Part shown: positions 7,701-15,733 of the stretch, one piece after another
Layout: each line of letters starts with the position of its first letter
Numbering within the stretch: position 1 is the stretch's first letter
From: CAZNRY01 sp964575675
Lineage (GTDB): Bacteria; Eisenbacteria; RBG-16-71-46; CAIMUX01; VGJL01
Reading direction: 5' to 3'
Length of the DNA: 20,034 nt
Assembly (NCBI GenBank): GCA_964575675.1
Contig: CAZNRY010000060.1
Coordinates: 1-20,034 of the forward strand
Translations under genes and position numbers: made by a program
The notes under the pieces: generated by a model
Seen by the model: the letters and a program-made list of their open reading frames with translations, nothing else
Told to the model about the DNA's origin: nothing
Databases searched by the model: none

Positions 7701-10618
7701 TCCATCCCCACGCCGATCCGGATGCTTCGCGGGGCCGCCCGGTGCGAAGGATTCGAGTAGCTGTAGACGTTTCCAAGGATCGTGCGCCGGATGCCCGTTG
7801 CGACCTCTCCGACCGTCTGATCCGGTCCGACCGCGGCCCCCGCGATCTCGATGAGCTCCTCATCGGAAAGATCCAGGTTAGCGGGGTTCTGGTAGGGCGA
7901 GTAGAGGGACCCCTCGCCCGGAGTATAACGCTTGCCGGTGACCGGATCGAAGGTCAGCGGCGTCCGATTGTTGAAGAGGTTGAACACCTCGAAGGTTCCC
8001 TCGAGGTTGAGCCCCACCACACGGAACCCCTTCCGGAGCTTCAGATTCGAGGTCGATTCCATCGGTCCGTTCTTCGAGTAGTCCTGGCCGGTCTTGTTGC
8101 CGAAGATGTCGGTGGGCGTGTAGGCCCTGCCCGATTGGAGCATCGTGTAAAAGTAGAAATTCCAGTCGCTCGGCACGCGGGCCCCGAGAATCCGGAAGTT
8201 CGCGCCGCGGTCGACGAGCAGGGAGTACCATGCGGTCACCTTGTGCGGGCGGTTCCACCACATGTAGATCTCTCCGAGCTCCGTCTCTCTCGCGTCGCCT
8301 CCCGATTCCTGCACGAGCTTCAGGTTGTTCGGGTCCGAGCTCTTGCCCTTTGCGACCGCGTAGGTGTAGGTGACCGCGCCCGACCAGTGGCCCATGCGGC
8401 GCTTCCGAAGCTCCATCTCGATTCCGGTGCTCCGAGCGTAGTCGAGGTTCCGGTAGATGAAGAAGTTGCTGCGCGTCGTCGTCCGCTCCTGGAGAACCAG
8501 CGTCGTGGAGGTCGGGTAGTCGTAGATGTCCTTGTAGAAGACCGAGGACTTGACGGCCAGATCGGGACGGAACTGATGGCCCGCGCCCAGCTCGTACTGC
8601 ACCGAGATCTCGGGGTTCAGATTCGGGTTGCCGATCCGGGGGAACTCCTCCGAGGAAACCGAGCTGCTCTTCGCGAAAACGTAGAAGTACGCCGGCCTCT
8701 GGGAGAATTGGCCGTAGTTGAAGAACAGGTGGTCGTTCTCGGTGATCGGGTGGCTGATCTGGAGTCGCGGCGAGAGGTGTCCCTTGAATCGATGGCCGAA
8801 GAGATTGTGCGTGCTGTCGTAGTACTCTTGGCGCGTCGCCGCATTGATCGTGGGGCGGTTCAGCGTCGCCCAGTTGTCATAGATCCGTTTGACCTGGTCG
8901 CCGGGGAACCAGTAGTCGTAGCGGAGCCCCAGCCCGCCGACCAGGCTCTCGTACTCGAGGCGATCCTGGATGTAGAGGGCGCCTGAGGACGGGTAGACGT
9001 GGAAGAGGTCGAACTCGTCGCCCAGCGGCTTGTCGGGGGGGGAGATCGTCGTCGCGTCCATGGTCATGTACTGAACGTTCTCGAGCTGGTGGCTCAGCCC
9101 CCAATCGAACTTCTGGCGGCCCCGAACCCACGTCCAGTCGGAGGCGAGGTTCCAGGTTTCGACAAACCGATCGCGATAGTCCGGCGCATCCCCCGTGTCG
9201 CGGAAGTAGGGCGTGTCGTCCTCGGGTAGCAGGACGTCGGAGTCGATCGCCGTGTTGTACCGCCACCAGAGCATCCCTCGAACATCCCGGTGTCCGGATG
9301 TGAAGAAGCGGGTGAGGGCGAGCGAGTGAACAAGGTTTTTCGTAACCCCGCGGTTCCAGAGGAAGGAGAGCGTGTTCTGATCCTCGGTGTTCGTGTAGTA
9401 GTGGTCGAAACGGCGCGACCACGCCCACGGATAGTTTGTCTGGTTCCGATTGATGTCCGCGATGTCGCTCTCGCCGAATCCTTGATCAAAGCTCAGGTTC
9501 TTCGTGTAGGAAAAATCGAACTTGTCCGATTTCGTCACCCGCCAGCTTGTCTTGAACAGGGCGCGCCACGTGCTGCTCGCCCGCGGCGTGAAGAAGCTCT
9601 CGTAGCGGAACGACCGGCCGAAGAAACGATCGTGGTACGAAGAAATCAGGCGGTGGTCCCCGGGCAAATCGGAAATCGAGGGGAGATACCCGTCGCTCAT
9701 CGTGCTCGTGAGATCGAGGAAGAACTTCATTCTCCCGGGATCGTCGACCCCCAGCAAACCGAGCACTCGGGGCAGGATCTGGACGGGACCGGAGAACTGG
9801 ACCTCATAGAAGTCGAGATTCTGATCATCCACGAGCTTGTCGGTCGTGTAGCCGACGAAGCCTCGGAAATCGTCGGTTCCTTCCTTGAGCTTCGCCTCGA
9901 CGATTCCCGAGAGCGCCTGGCCGTACTTCGCGTCGAAACCGCCCGTGATGATGTTGACCTCGGCGACCGTGCGGGCCCCAATGGCGCTTCCCTTGGAGTC
10001 GCCGGAGAGGAGGTCGCGTATCTTGACCCCGTCGACGATGTAGAGGGTCTCGTCGGCGCGCCCGCCGCGGATGTGAATCTGGTCGTTGTCCTTCGTCACG
10101 CCGGGCTGCTGCTCGACGACGCTGTCGAGCGTCGGCTGAAGCGCCATCGCCTTCAACTCGTTCTCGTCGAGGGTGCGAATCGTCGAGGCCCGCTTCACGT
10201 CGATCAGGGGACGATCCGCCTTGATCGTGACCTCCCGTGTCTGCGTGACGGTTGGTTTCAACCTGAAGGTGATCTGGATGGTCTCGCCCTCGGCGAGCTT
10301 GAACTGCTGGGTCACGTCCGCGTAGCCGACGAACGTCGCCCGGACCTCGTAGCTTCCCCCGGCGAGGGGCGAGATTGCGAACGAGCCGTCGGTTTGCGTC
10401 ATCGCTCCCCAGGCCGTTCCGACGATGCGGACGTTCGCGTAGGCGAGCGCCTTCTCGGTTCCCGCTTCCAGGACCTTCCCCTCTATTCTGCCGGCCGCTC
10501 GGGCGGACGGAGCGAGGGCAAGAAGGAGCAATGCGAGGAAGCTCAACCCTCCGGAAAAGAGGGGGAGGGAGGTTTTTCTGGCGTCCGACAAGCCTAGTAG
10601 TCGATGCATCCTCACCAC
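7694..10618 (-). CDS. TonB-dependent outer-membrane receptor with carboxypeptidase-regulatory-like domain
   Basis: This 974-residue TonB-dependent transporter would take a large substrate across the outer membrane using proton-motive force relayed by TonB-ExbB-ExbD, which are not in the window. Residues 1-42 contain an export signal. Residues 43-120 form a CarboxypepD_reg/CNA-B-like domain (GRIEGKVLEAGTEKALAYA). REVTIKAD (128-135) resembles a TonB box. Residues 136-245 form the plug, with IHIRGGRADETLYIVDGVKI (181-200) and a following GGFDAKYGQALSGIV. The rest is the 22-strand barrel, ending in an aromatic residue (MEW). The substrate cannot be read from sequence. This is the first gene of the five-gene operon. 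The start is GTG at 10618; an ATG three codons later (10609) is an equal alternative. Confidence 0.93.
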   Translation of the reverse strand: MVRMHRLLGLSDARKTSLPLFSGGLSFLALLLLALAPSARAAGRIEGKVLEAGTEKALAYANVRIVGTAWGAMTQTDGSFAISPLAGGSYEVRATFVGYADVTQQFKLAEGETIQITFRLKPTVTQTREVTIKADRPLIDVKRASTIRTLDENELKAMALQPTLDSVVEQQPGVTKDNDQIHIRGGRADETLYIVDGVKIRDLLSGDSKGSAIGARTVAEVNIITGGFDAKYGQALSGIVEAKLKEGTDDFRGFVGYTTDKLVDDQNLDFYEVQFSGPVQILPRVLGLLGVDDPGRMKFFLDLTSTMSDGYLPSISDLPGDHRLISSYHDRFFGRSFRYESFFTPRASSTWRALFKTSWRVTKSDKFDFSYTKNLSFDQGFGESDIADINRNQTNYPWAWSRRFDHYYTNTEDQNTLSFLWNRGVTKNLVHSLALTRFFTSGHRDVRGMLWWRYNTAIDSDVLLPEDDTPYFRDTGDAPDYRDRFVETWNLASDWTWVRGRQKFDWGLSHQLENVQYMTMDATTISPPDKPLGDEFDLFHVYPSSGALYIQDRLEYESLVGGLGLRYDYWFPGDQVKRIYDNWATLNRPTINAATRQEYYDSTHNLFGHRFKGHLSPRLQISHPITENDHLFFNYGQFSQRPAYFYVFAKSSSVSSEEFPRIGNPNLNPEISVQYELGAGHQFRPDLAVKSSVFYKDIYDYPTSTTLVLQERTTTRSNFFIYRNLDYARSTGIEMELRKRRMGHWSGAVTYTYAVAKGKSSDPNNLKLVQESGGDARETELGEIYMWWNRPHKVTAWYSLLVDRGANFRILGARVPSDWNFYFYTMLQSGRAYTPTDIFGNKTGQDYSKNGPMESTSNLKLRKGFRVVGLNLEGTFEVFNLFNNRTPLTFDPVTGKRYTPGEGSLYSPYQNPANLDLSDEELIEIAGAAVGPDQTVGEVATGIRRTILGNVYSYSNPSHRAAPRSIRIGVGMEW

Positions 10619-10649
10619 TCTGCCGGCATCCTGCCGACACCCCGCGCGG

Positions 10650-10679
10650 AAGCTAACAGCGCGGCATTGCCAGGGTCAA
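10650..10679 (-). promoter_or_regulatory. Possible sigma70-type promoter of the receptor operon
   Basis: On the minus strand, TTGACC (10679-10674) is followed after 18 bases by TAGCTT (10655-10650). The -35 box is good but the -10 matches at only three positions, so this is a weak call. It would give a short leader of roughly 25-35 nt before the receptor start. The 137-bp gap 10619-10755 holds no gene and no obvious terminator for the deaminase gene upstream. Confidence 0.35.
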
Positions 10680-10755
10680 GGCAAAAGCGATCGATGGGGC
10701 CGCATGCCACGGGTTCGAGTTTCGGGAGGGGCGGTCCATGCGCTCCGGCGGTCTG

Positions 10756-11172
10756 TCAGCCAGACCCATTCTTCCGATAGTCATCGAAAGGGTCGGGAAG
10801 CAGCCGCCGCAAGTCGGACCGGCCGCGCTCCTCGGAGGCGGTCCCCCAGCGGATCTCGACGTTGCGGACGAACTCGAGAAGCACCTGTAGACAGCGCCCG
10901 CAGGGCTGGGATGCGCCGGCAGGCGGAGGACCGAGGATCACGAGGCGCCGCGGGTTCCTCGATCCGGATGCGCAGAGGGCGGCAATGGCCGCGTGCTCTG
11001 CACAGAGCGCGGCGGCCGGCAAGTCCGGCGGGGCGATCGCGGCCCCGCTGTGGATCCTGCCGTCCTGATCCTCGATCGCGGCGCCGCGCCGGGGCCTGCC
11101 GCTCGAGTGGGCCATCGCCGCCCGGGCCGCCATCGCAAGAGGAAGCCACTCGCCGCTCCACGGGCGCTTCAC
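10756..11172 (-). CDS. Cytidine deaminase-like zinc protein lacking the usual ribose-binding motif
   Basis: This 138-residue protein is the normal length for a small tetrameric cytidine deaminase. The zinc/catalytic signature is complete: CAEHAAI (Cys58 as ligand, Glu60 as proton shuttle) and PCGRC (Cys91, Cys94). The C-terminal LLPDPF also fits the family. Typical enzymes have an NVEN-type motif shortly before CAE, whose Asn and Glu hold the ribose 3'-hydroxyl. Here the equivalent stretch is GAAIAPPDL, so those residues are missing. It may therefore act on another substrate, or the alignment may be shifted. The GTG start overlaps the dihydrouridine synthase stop (GTGA), and GGGGGT lies 7 nt upstream, implying coupled translation. 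It is cytoplasmic. The fold call is firm; activity on cytidine is uncertain. Confidence 0.85.
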   Translation of the reverse strand: MKRPWSGEWLPLAMAARAAMAHSSGRPRRGAAIEDQDGRIHSGAAIAPPDLPAAALCAEHAAIAALCASGSRNPRRLVILGPPPAGASQPCGRCLQVLLEFVRNVEIRWGTASEERGRSDLRRLLPDPFDDYRKNGSG

Positions 11173-12152
11173 GATTGGACCCCCGCGCAGGGACTGGCCG
11201 CGAGGTATGAATCGAGCAGGGTCCGGATCTCTTCGAGATTGGTCACCTGCATGGCCGCGGCGCGCAGCGCGGCGATCTGGGGGGCGCCGCGGAGGATCGT
11301 GCCGAGCTGCCGGCGCATCTCGAGAATCGCCCGCCGCTCCCCCTTCTCCGGAATGGTCTCCGCGAGCTGCTCATAATAGGTTTCGAGCTGCCCGGCGAGG
11401 GAAGGGGGGCCCGGGTCGCATCCGGTGGCCATGTATTCCTTCGTGCGGCGGAAGATCCACGGGTTTCCGATCGCGGCCCGGCCGATCATCACGGCGTCGC
11501 ACCCGGTTTCCTCGAACATTCTCGCCGCGTCCTGCGGGGTTCGCACGTCCCCATTGCCGATCACGGGAATCGACACGGCCGCTTTCACCCGCGCGATCCA
11601 CTCCCACTCGGCCTGCCCCTTGAACATCTGCTGCCGCGTACGGGCGTGAAGGGTGATCGCGGCTACGCCGGCGTCCTCGAGACGCCGGGCGAGATCGACG
11701 ATCCCGATCGACGAGGAGTCCCAACCGAGGCGCGTCTTGACGGTCACCGGAAGCCGGACGGCGTCGACGACGGCCTGGGAGAGCTCGACGAGCCGCTCCG
11801 GCTCGCGGAGCATTCCCGAGCCGGCCCCCTTGCAGGCGATCTTCTTCACCGGGCAGCCGAAGTTGATATCGATGAGATCGGGTCCGGCCGCCTCGCTCAA
11901 GGCGGCGGCCTCGACGAGCGCCTCCTTGCGGTTGCCGTAGATCTGGATGCCGACGGGGTGCTCGTCGTCCGCGAGGCGGATCTTGCCCGCACTCTTCGCC
12001 ACAGAGCGGATCAACGCCTCGGACGATACGAACTCCGTATAGACGAGATCGGCGCCGAGCCTGCGGCAGACGCGGCGGAACGCCCGTTCCGTCACGTCTT
12101 CCATCGGGGCGAGAAAGAGGCCCCGCTCGAACTGAAGCCGACCGATCCGCAT
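11169..12152 (-). CDS. dusB: tRNA-dihydrouridine synthase, DusB type
   Basis: This 327-residue flavoenzyme would reduce uridine to 5,6-dihydrouridine in the D-loop of tRNA, using FMN and NADPH in the cytoplasm. The N-terminus LAPMEDVTERAFRRVCRRLG (14-33) is the family's FMN-binding start. INFGCPVKKIACKGAGSGML (96-115) holds the catalytic Cys100. VTVKTRLGW (136-144) and ITLHARTRQQMFKGQA (166-181) hold conserved Lys/His residues, and IGNGDVRTPQDA (198-209) and MIGRAAIGNPWIF (222-234) bind the FMN phosphate. Length and motifs are standard for DusB. The ATG has a strong Shine-Dalgarno sequence, AAGGAGG at 12157-12163, 4 nt upstream. The gene leads a two-gene unit with the deaminase-like gene. Family membership is certain; DusB versus a neighbouring subfamily is very likely from the CKGAGSGML form. 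Confidence 0.95.
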   Translation of the reverse strand: MRIGRLQFERGLFLAPMEDVTERAFRRVCRRLGADLVYTEFVSSEALIRSVAKSAGKIRLADDEHPVGIQIYGNRKEALVEAAALSEAAGPDLIDINFGCPVKKIACKGAGSGMLREPERLVELSQAVVDAVRLPVTVKTRLGWDSSSIGIVDLARRLEDAGVAAITLHARTRQQMFKGQAEWEWIARVKAAVSIPVIGNGDVRTPQDAARMFEETGCDAVMIGRAAIGNPWIFRRTKEYMATGCDPGPPSLAGQLETYYEQLAETIPEKGERRAILEMRRQLGTILRGAPQIAALRAAAMQVTNLEEIRTLLDSYLAASPCAGVQS

Positions 12153-12180
12153 CCAACCTCCTTCGTGTAGCCGGACACAG

Positions 12181-12210
12181 AGCGTAACCGCCTCCCGGCG
12201 AACGAGTCAA
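12181..12210 (-). promoter_or_regulatory. Possible promoter of the dusB-deaminase unit
   Basis: On the minus strand, TTGACT (12210-12205) is followed after 18 bases by TACGCT (12186-12181). The -35 is near consensus; the -10 keeps only the three most conserved positions. Transcription would begin near 12174, about 22 nt before the start codon. A tandem repeat at 12215-12236 sits directly upstream. Confidence 0.4.
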
Positions 12211-12214
12211 CGGA

Positions 12215-12236
12215 CACGACCCAAATCACGACCCAA
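12215..12236. repeat. 10-bp tandem direct repeat in the divergent dusB / M36 peptidase promoter region
   Basis: CACGACCCAA occurs at 12215-12224 and again, identically, at 12227-12236, a 12-base period. The pair lies just upstream of the proposed dusB -35 box and about 117 bp before the start codon of the M36 peptidase gene. Position and phasing suggest a regulator-binding site, but no regulator gene is nearby and chance cannot be excluded. Confidence 0.45.
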
Positions 12237-12352
12237 GAACGGCTCGAAAGAGCGTATCATAGGTCGATCCGGCCCTTGGAAGCGGAGGACCGGTCCGGGC
12301 CACCCGCATCGATTCGGCGCGGCGCACTGCCGCATCAGACGGAGGAAGCACC

Positions 12353-15300
12353 ATGAAAAGATCCAGGCCGATGGCGTCGTCCCCCCTTCTGCGGATTCCG
12401 CGGGCGCTTGTGATCCTGCTTTCGCTCGCCGGGGCCCCCGCGTGGGGGATGGTGGATGTCCCCGGTTTGCATGATCTGGAGGTCTCCCTCCCGTCCCGCC
12501 CGCCGTCTCAGGGAACGAGCCTCAGCCTCCGGGCTGACGCGGTAGCAGGCCTCACCCGAGACACGGGGAGCCTCTGGCAGGGGCGATGGGATGTCGAGGG
12601 GCAGCGTGTCGACCGGCTCATGCCGCAGCGCTTGAGCCTTGCGCGGCCATTGGACGATGCTCCGGCGATCGATGCGCGGATCCGCGAATTTCTGCAAACG
12701 CACCGGAATCTCTTCGCCGCGTCCGTCGATGACCTCCGGACCATCCGCCTGGCCCTGCACGGCGGGGTTTGGTGGGTGACCTATCAACAGAGCCTCGACG
12801 GAAGACCCGTGCTCGGGGCGCGGCTCGACCTCCGCCTCAACCGAAGCGGGGATCTCCTCCTCGTTCGCGACCGGACGATCCGCGGCCTCATGGCCCCCGG
12901 ACCTGGGCTCGCCGCGGCGGAGGCCGAAGAGCTTTCCGCCCACGATCTCGAGGGGTACGGGGTCGCGGTCGCGGGGATCGCGCCGGTGATCGCCGGCATC
13001 GACGAGTGCGGGCCGACATCCGAGGTCATCGTCCCCGTGTGGAGTGATCGCGGCGGCCGGTATGAAGCGCATCGGGCCTATCGGGTCCGCCACGAGGTGA
13101 CGGAGCCTTACCGCGCCCGCTTCCGCAGCTACGTGGACGTTGCCGATGGGCGGATCTTGTCCCGGACGAACGAGATCGCCTACGCGCAGGCGGAGGGGAC
13201 GGTCCACGGCGACCAGCAGCCCCTGACCCCAACCGATCCGTACACGCGATCCCTTCTCGATGATCTGCGGGTGGTCGTCAGCGGGATCGGAACAACCTTC
13301 ACGGACGAAGCAGGTCGCTTCGTTCTCGATGTCCCCGACGCGGCCTCGCGCCTCGCAACCGCGCGGCTGGATGGTCGCTACTGCAACGTCAATCGGCAGG
13401 ATGGATCGGACGCCCAGATCACAGGTTCCGCGCAGGCTGGGGTTCCGCTGTCGCTGATCTTCCAGGACGGCAACAGCGTCGCGTCCGAACGCGACGTCTT
13501 CTACCACACGAACCGCGCCCACGACTACATCCGGACGATCGATCCGTCTTTCACGGGCGTCGACTACGAGATGCCCGCGGCGGTCAACATCTCCCAGACC
13601 TGCAATGCGTACTGGGACGGCGTCGGGATCAACTTCTTTCGGGACGGGGGCGGCTGCGCGAACACCGGACAGATCGCCGACGTCATCTACCACGAGTACG
13701 GCCACGGGGTCTCGCAGTTCGCTTACGCCCCGGGCAGTCCGAGCGGTGCGATGGGCGAGGGCTTCAGCGACTATTTCGGCGCGACGATCACCGATCAGTC
13801 GAAGATCGGACTCGGGTTCACCGGGCCGGGGTCGTGGCTTCGCGATTGCGACAATACCCGGGTTTGGCCGGCTCCGGAATGCGGCGGCGAGGTCCACTGC
13901 GTGGGCGAGGTGATCGCAGGCGCGCTCTGGCACATGAGGAGCAACCTCGTTGCCGAGCTCGCAGATCATGCGGCGGGCGTCGCGCTGTCCGACCACCTGT
14001 TTCATTTCGCGCGCTTCGGCGGGAACACCGACTTCGAGGGGTATTACTTCGACCTCCTCTCCGTCGATGACGACAACGGGACGCTCGTCGATGGTTCGCC
14101 GCACGCCGTCTCGATCATCGAGGCCTTCCATCGCCACAACATCGGTCCGGGTTTCGTCCTCGAGATTCTGCACACGCCGCTTCCCGATACGGATCTGCCG
14201 TACGCCCCGATCCCGGTTCTGGCCGTGTTCTCATCGGCCGTGCCGCTCCTGCCCGATTCGCTGGCCGTCTACTACACGACGGAGCCGATCGCGGGCGGCG
14301 CCGTGACGGGGCCGAGCCGGCTGCAGATGACGCCGACGGGAGGGGTCAGGGAGTACGTCGCGCCGATCCCCGGCCAACCGCTTGGGACCCGGGTTCGCTA
14401 TTACCTGGTCGGGGCGACCTCCGAGATGGGGCTGACGGCCATCGATCCGGTCTCCGCGCCAGCCGAGCAGCACGAGTTCTTGGTCGCACAGGACCTGACC
14501 GCACCGGTCGTTGCGCACGAGGCGAAGACGGAACGTTCCCGGCACGTCTGGCCGGTTCCGATCGAGGCAACCGTTACCGACAACCAGGCAGTCGGGAGTG
14601 TGTCGCTCGAGTACAGGATCAATGGGGTGGATCGGCCCCCGGTCGCGCTCGCCTCGCAGGGGGGCGATGGTTTCGGCGGTCTCTTCGGCGGAAGCGTCGG
14701 GGTCGGGGACCTCGTCGAGTACCGCATCAAGGCGACCGACTCGGCCGTGACGCCGAACGTCTCCTACCTCCCTGCGTCCGGCCATCTCTCGATGCCGATC
14801 GTCCGCGACGTTTCCCACGATGCGGAGGATGGCGCCCAGGACGTGAGGCACCGGTCCGGAACCCCGGGGATGATCGATCAGTGGCATCTCTCGGTCGCGC
14901 GTGACCACACGACGGGAGCGGGACATTCGTGGAAGTGCGGCGACGCCGCGGGCGGATCGTATGCCGACGGATCCGACGGCGTCCTAGAGATCCTTCCCGT
15001 CGCGCTGGGGACGCGAGCTTCATTGAGTTTCTGGCACTGGATCGCCGCGGAGGAGGGCGGATCTGGCACGGCGTGGGACGGCGGCCTGGTCGAGATCTCA
15101 ACGGACGGCGGATCGGCCTGGAGCCCGCTGCCGCCGGTTGGAGGCTACACCCACACCATCATCGACAATCCGGCCAGCCCGTTTCCCGCGGGATATCCGG
15201 TCTGGAGCGGGAGCTACGCATGGCGTTTGGCGGTGATCGATCTCTCCAGCTACGCGGGGCAGGTCGTGCGAGTCCGGTTCCGCTTCGGCAGCGATGGCTA

Positions 15301-15673
15301 CCTGACGTATGAGGGATGGTACATCGACGACCTCGTCCTCGTGCCGACGACGAACGAGGCGGCGGCGCTCGGTCCGGTGGATCCGCTCCCCCTTCACACC
15401 GGGCTCTTGGGGGTCGCGCCGAACCCCTCTCGGAGCGAGACTACTATCCGCTTCTCGATCGCGGCGGGGGACGGGGCCGTCGCGGTGAGCATCCACGACC
15501 TGGGAGGGCGCCGGGTCCGAGGGCTCGTGAACGGCCTGACGCCGCCGGGCCAGTACGCCCGCCTCTGGGACGGCAGGGATGAGCGGGGGAACAGTGTCCC
15601 CGCCGGCGTTTACTTCGTCCGCATCCGTTGGCGGTCCGGGCACGACAGCCTGAAGTTGCTTCTCATCGAGTAA
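12353..15673 (+). CDS. Secreted M36 (fungalysin-like) metallopeptidase with FlgD-Ig C-terminal domain
   Basis: This is a 1106-residue secreted zinc endopeptidase. Residues 1-30 are a signal peptide (cleavage after APA). Residues 100-185 form an FTP-type propeptide (WVTYQQSLDGRPVLGARLDL) that would be removed on activation. The catalytic domain contains HEYGH (zinc ligands His447 and His451, catalytic Glu448) and GEGFSDYFG with the third ligand Glu469. A later GEVHCVGEVIAGALWHM is also typical of M36. Residues 700-800 look Ig-like. Residues 860-1000 look like a MAM/immune-inhibitor-A jelly roll (ending WYIDDLVLVP). Residues 1017-1106 form a FlgD-Ig domain (APNPSRSETTIRFS, WDGRDERGNSVPAGVYFVRI). 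GGAGGA lies 6 nt before the ATG... more exactly GGAGGA at 12341-12346. The gene is monocistronic and convergent with the M42-M1 gene. All active-site residues are present, so it is likely active outside the cytoplasm. Confidence 0.92.
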   Translation: MKRSRPMASSPLLRIPRALVILLSLAGAPAWGMVDVPGLHDLEVSLPSRPPSQGTSLSLRADAVAGLTRDTGSLWQGRWDVEGQRVDRLMPQRLSLARPLDDAPAIDARIREFLQTHRNLFAASVDDLRTIRLALHGGVWWVTYQQSLDGRPVLGARLDLRLNRSGDLLLVRDRTIRGLMAPGPGLAAAEAEELSAHDLEGYGVAVAGIAPVIAGIDECGPTSEVIVPVWSDRGGRYEAHRAYRVRHEVTEPYRARFRSYVDVADGRILSRTNEIAYAQAEGTVHGDQQPLTPTDPYTRSLLDDLRVVVSGIGTTFTDEAGRFVLDVPDAASRLATARLDGRYCNVNRQDGSDAQITGSAQAGVPLSLIFQDGNSVASERDVFYHTNRAHDYIRTIDPSFTGVDYEMPAAVNISQTCNAYWDGVGINFFRDGGGCANTGQIADVIYHEYGHGVSQFAYAPGSPSGAMGEGFSDYFGATITDQSKIGLGFTGPGSWLRDCDNTRVWPAPECGGEVHCVGEVIAGALWHMRSNLVAELADHAAGVALSDHLFHFARFGGNTDFEGYYFDLLSVDDDNGTLVDGSPHAVSIIEAFHRHNIGPGFVLEILHTPLPDTDLPYAPIPVLAVFSSAVPLLPDSLAVYYTTEPIAGGAVTGPSRLQMTPTGGVREYVAPIPGQPLGTRVRYYLVGATSEMGLTAIDPVSAPAEQHEFLVAQDLTAPVVAHEAKTERSRHVWPVPIEATVTDNQAVGSVSLEYRINGVDRPPVALASQGGDGFGGLFGGSVGVGDLVEYRIKATDSAVTPNVSYLPASGHLSMPIVRDVSHDAEDGAQDVRHRSGTPGMIDQWHLSVARDHTTGAGHSWKCGDAAGGSYADGSDGVLEILPVALGTRASLSFWHWIAAEEGGSGTAWDGGLVEISTDGGSAWSPLPPVGGYTHTIIDNPASPFPAGYPVWSGSYAWRLAVIDLSSYAGQVVRVRFRFGSDGYLTYEGWYIDDLVLVPTTNEAAALGPVDPLPLHTGLLGVAPNPSRSETTIRFSIAAGDGAVAVSIHDLGGRRVRGLVNGLTPPGQYARLWDGRDERGNSVPAGVYFVRIRWRSGHDSLKLLLIE

Positions 15674-15684
15674 GACGTCCGGCA

Positions 15685-15699
15685 CGCATCGCCGATGCG
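15685..15699. terminator. Small hairpin between convergent peptidase genes, weak terminator candidate
   Basis: A perfect 6-bp inverted repeat, CGCATC at 15685-15690 and GATGCG at 15694-15699 with a 3-base loop, lies in the 60-bp gap between the two convergent stop codons. It has no T-run on either strand. Its position suits a bidirectional terminator, but the evidence is thin. Confidence 0.25.
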
Positions 15700-15733
15700 C
15701 GGGTGAGGAATGCGGGAGCGAAGGCTGGTCCGC

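Noticed and set aside
10619..10755. Terminator between the deaminase-like gene and the receptor operon
   Set aside because: Only short palindromes (for example GCATGC and ATCGAT) are present, without a stable stem plus T-run. Read-through from dusB into the operon cannot be excluded.
12255..12260. TATCAT as a -10 box for the M36 peptidase gene
   Set aside because: Good -10 match, but no acceptable -35 hexamer at 16-18 bases upstream, so not listed as a promoter.
12335..14173. 612-codon minus-strand open frame opposite the M36 peptidase
   Set aside because: Antisense shadow with low-complexity charged composition. The plus strand encodes a complete FTP propeptide and HEYGH catalytic domain.
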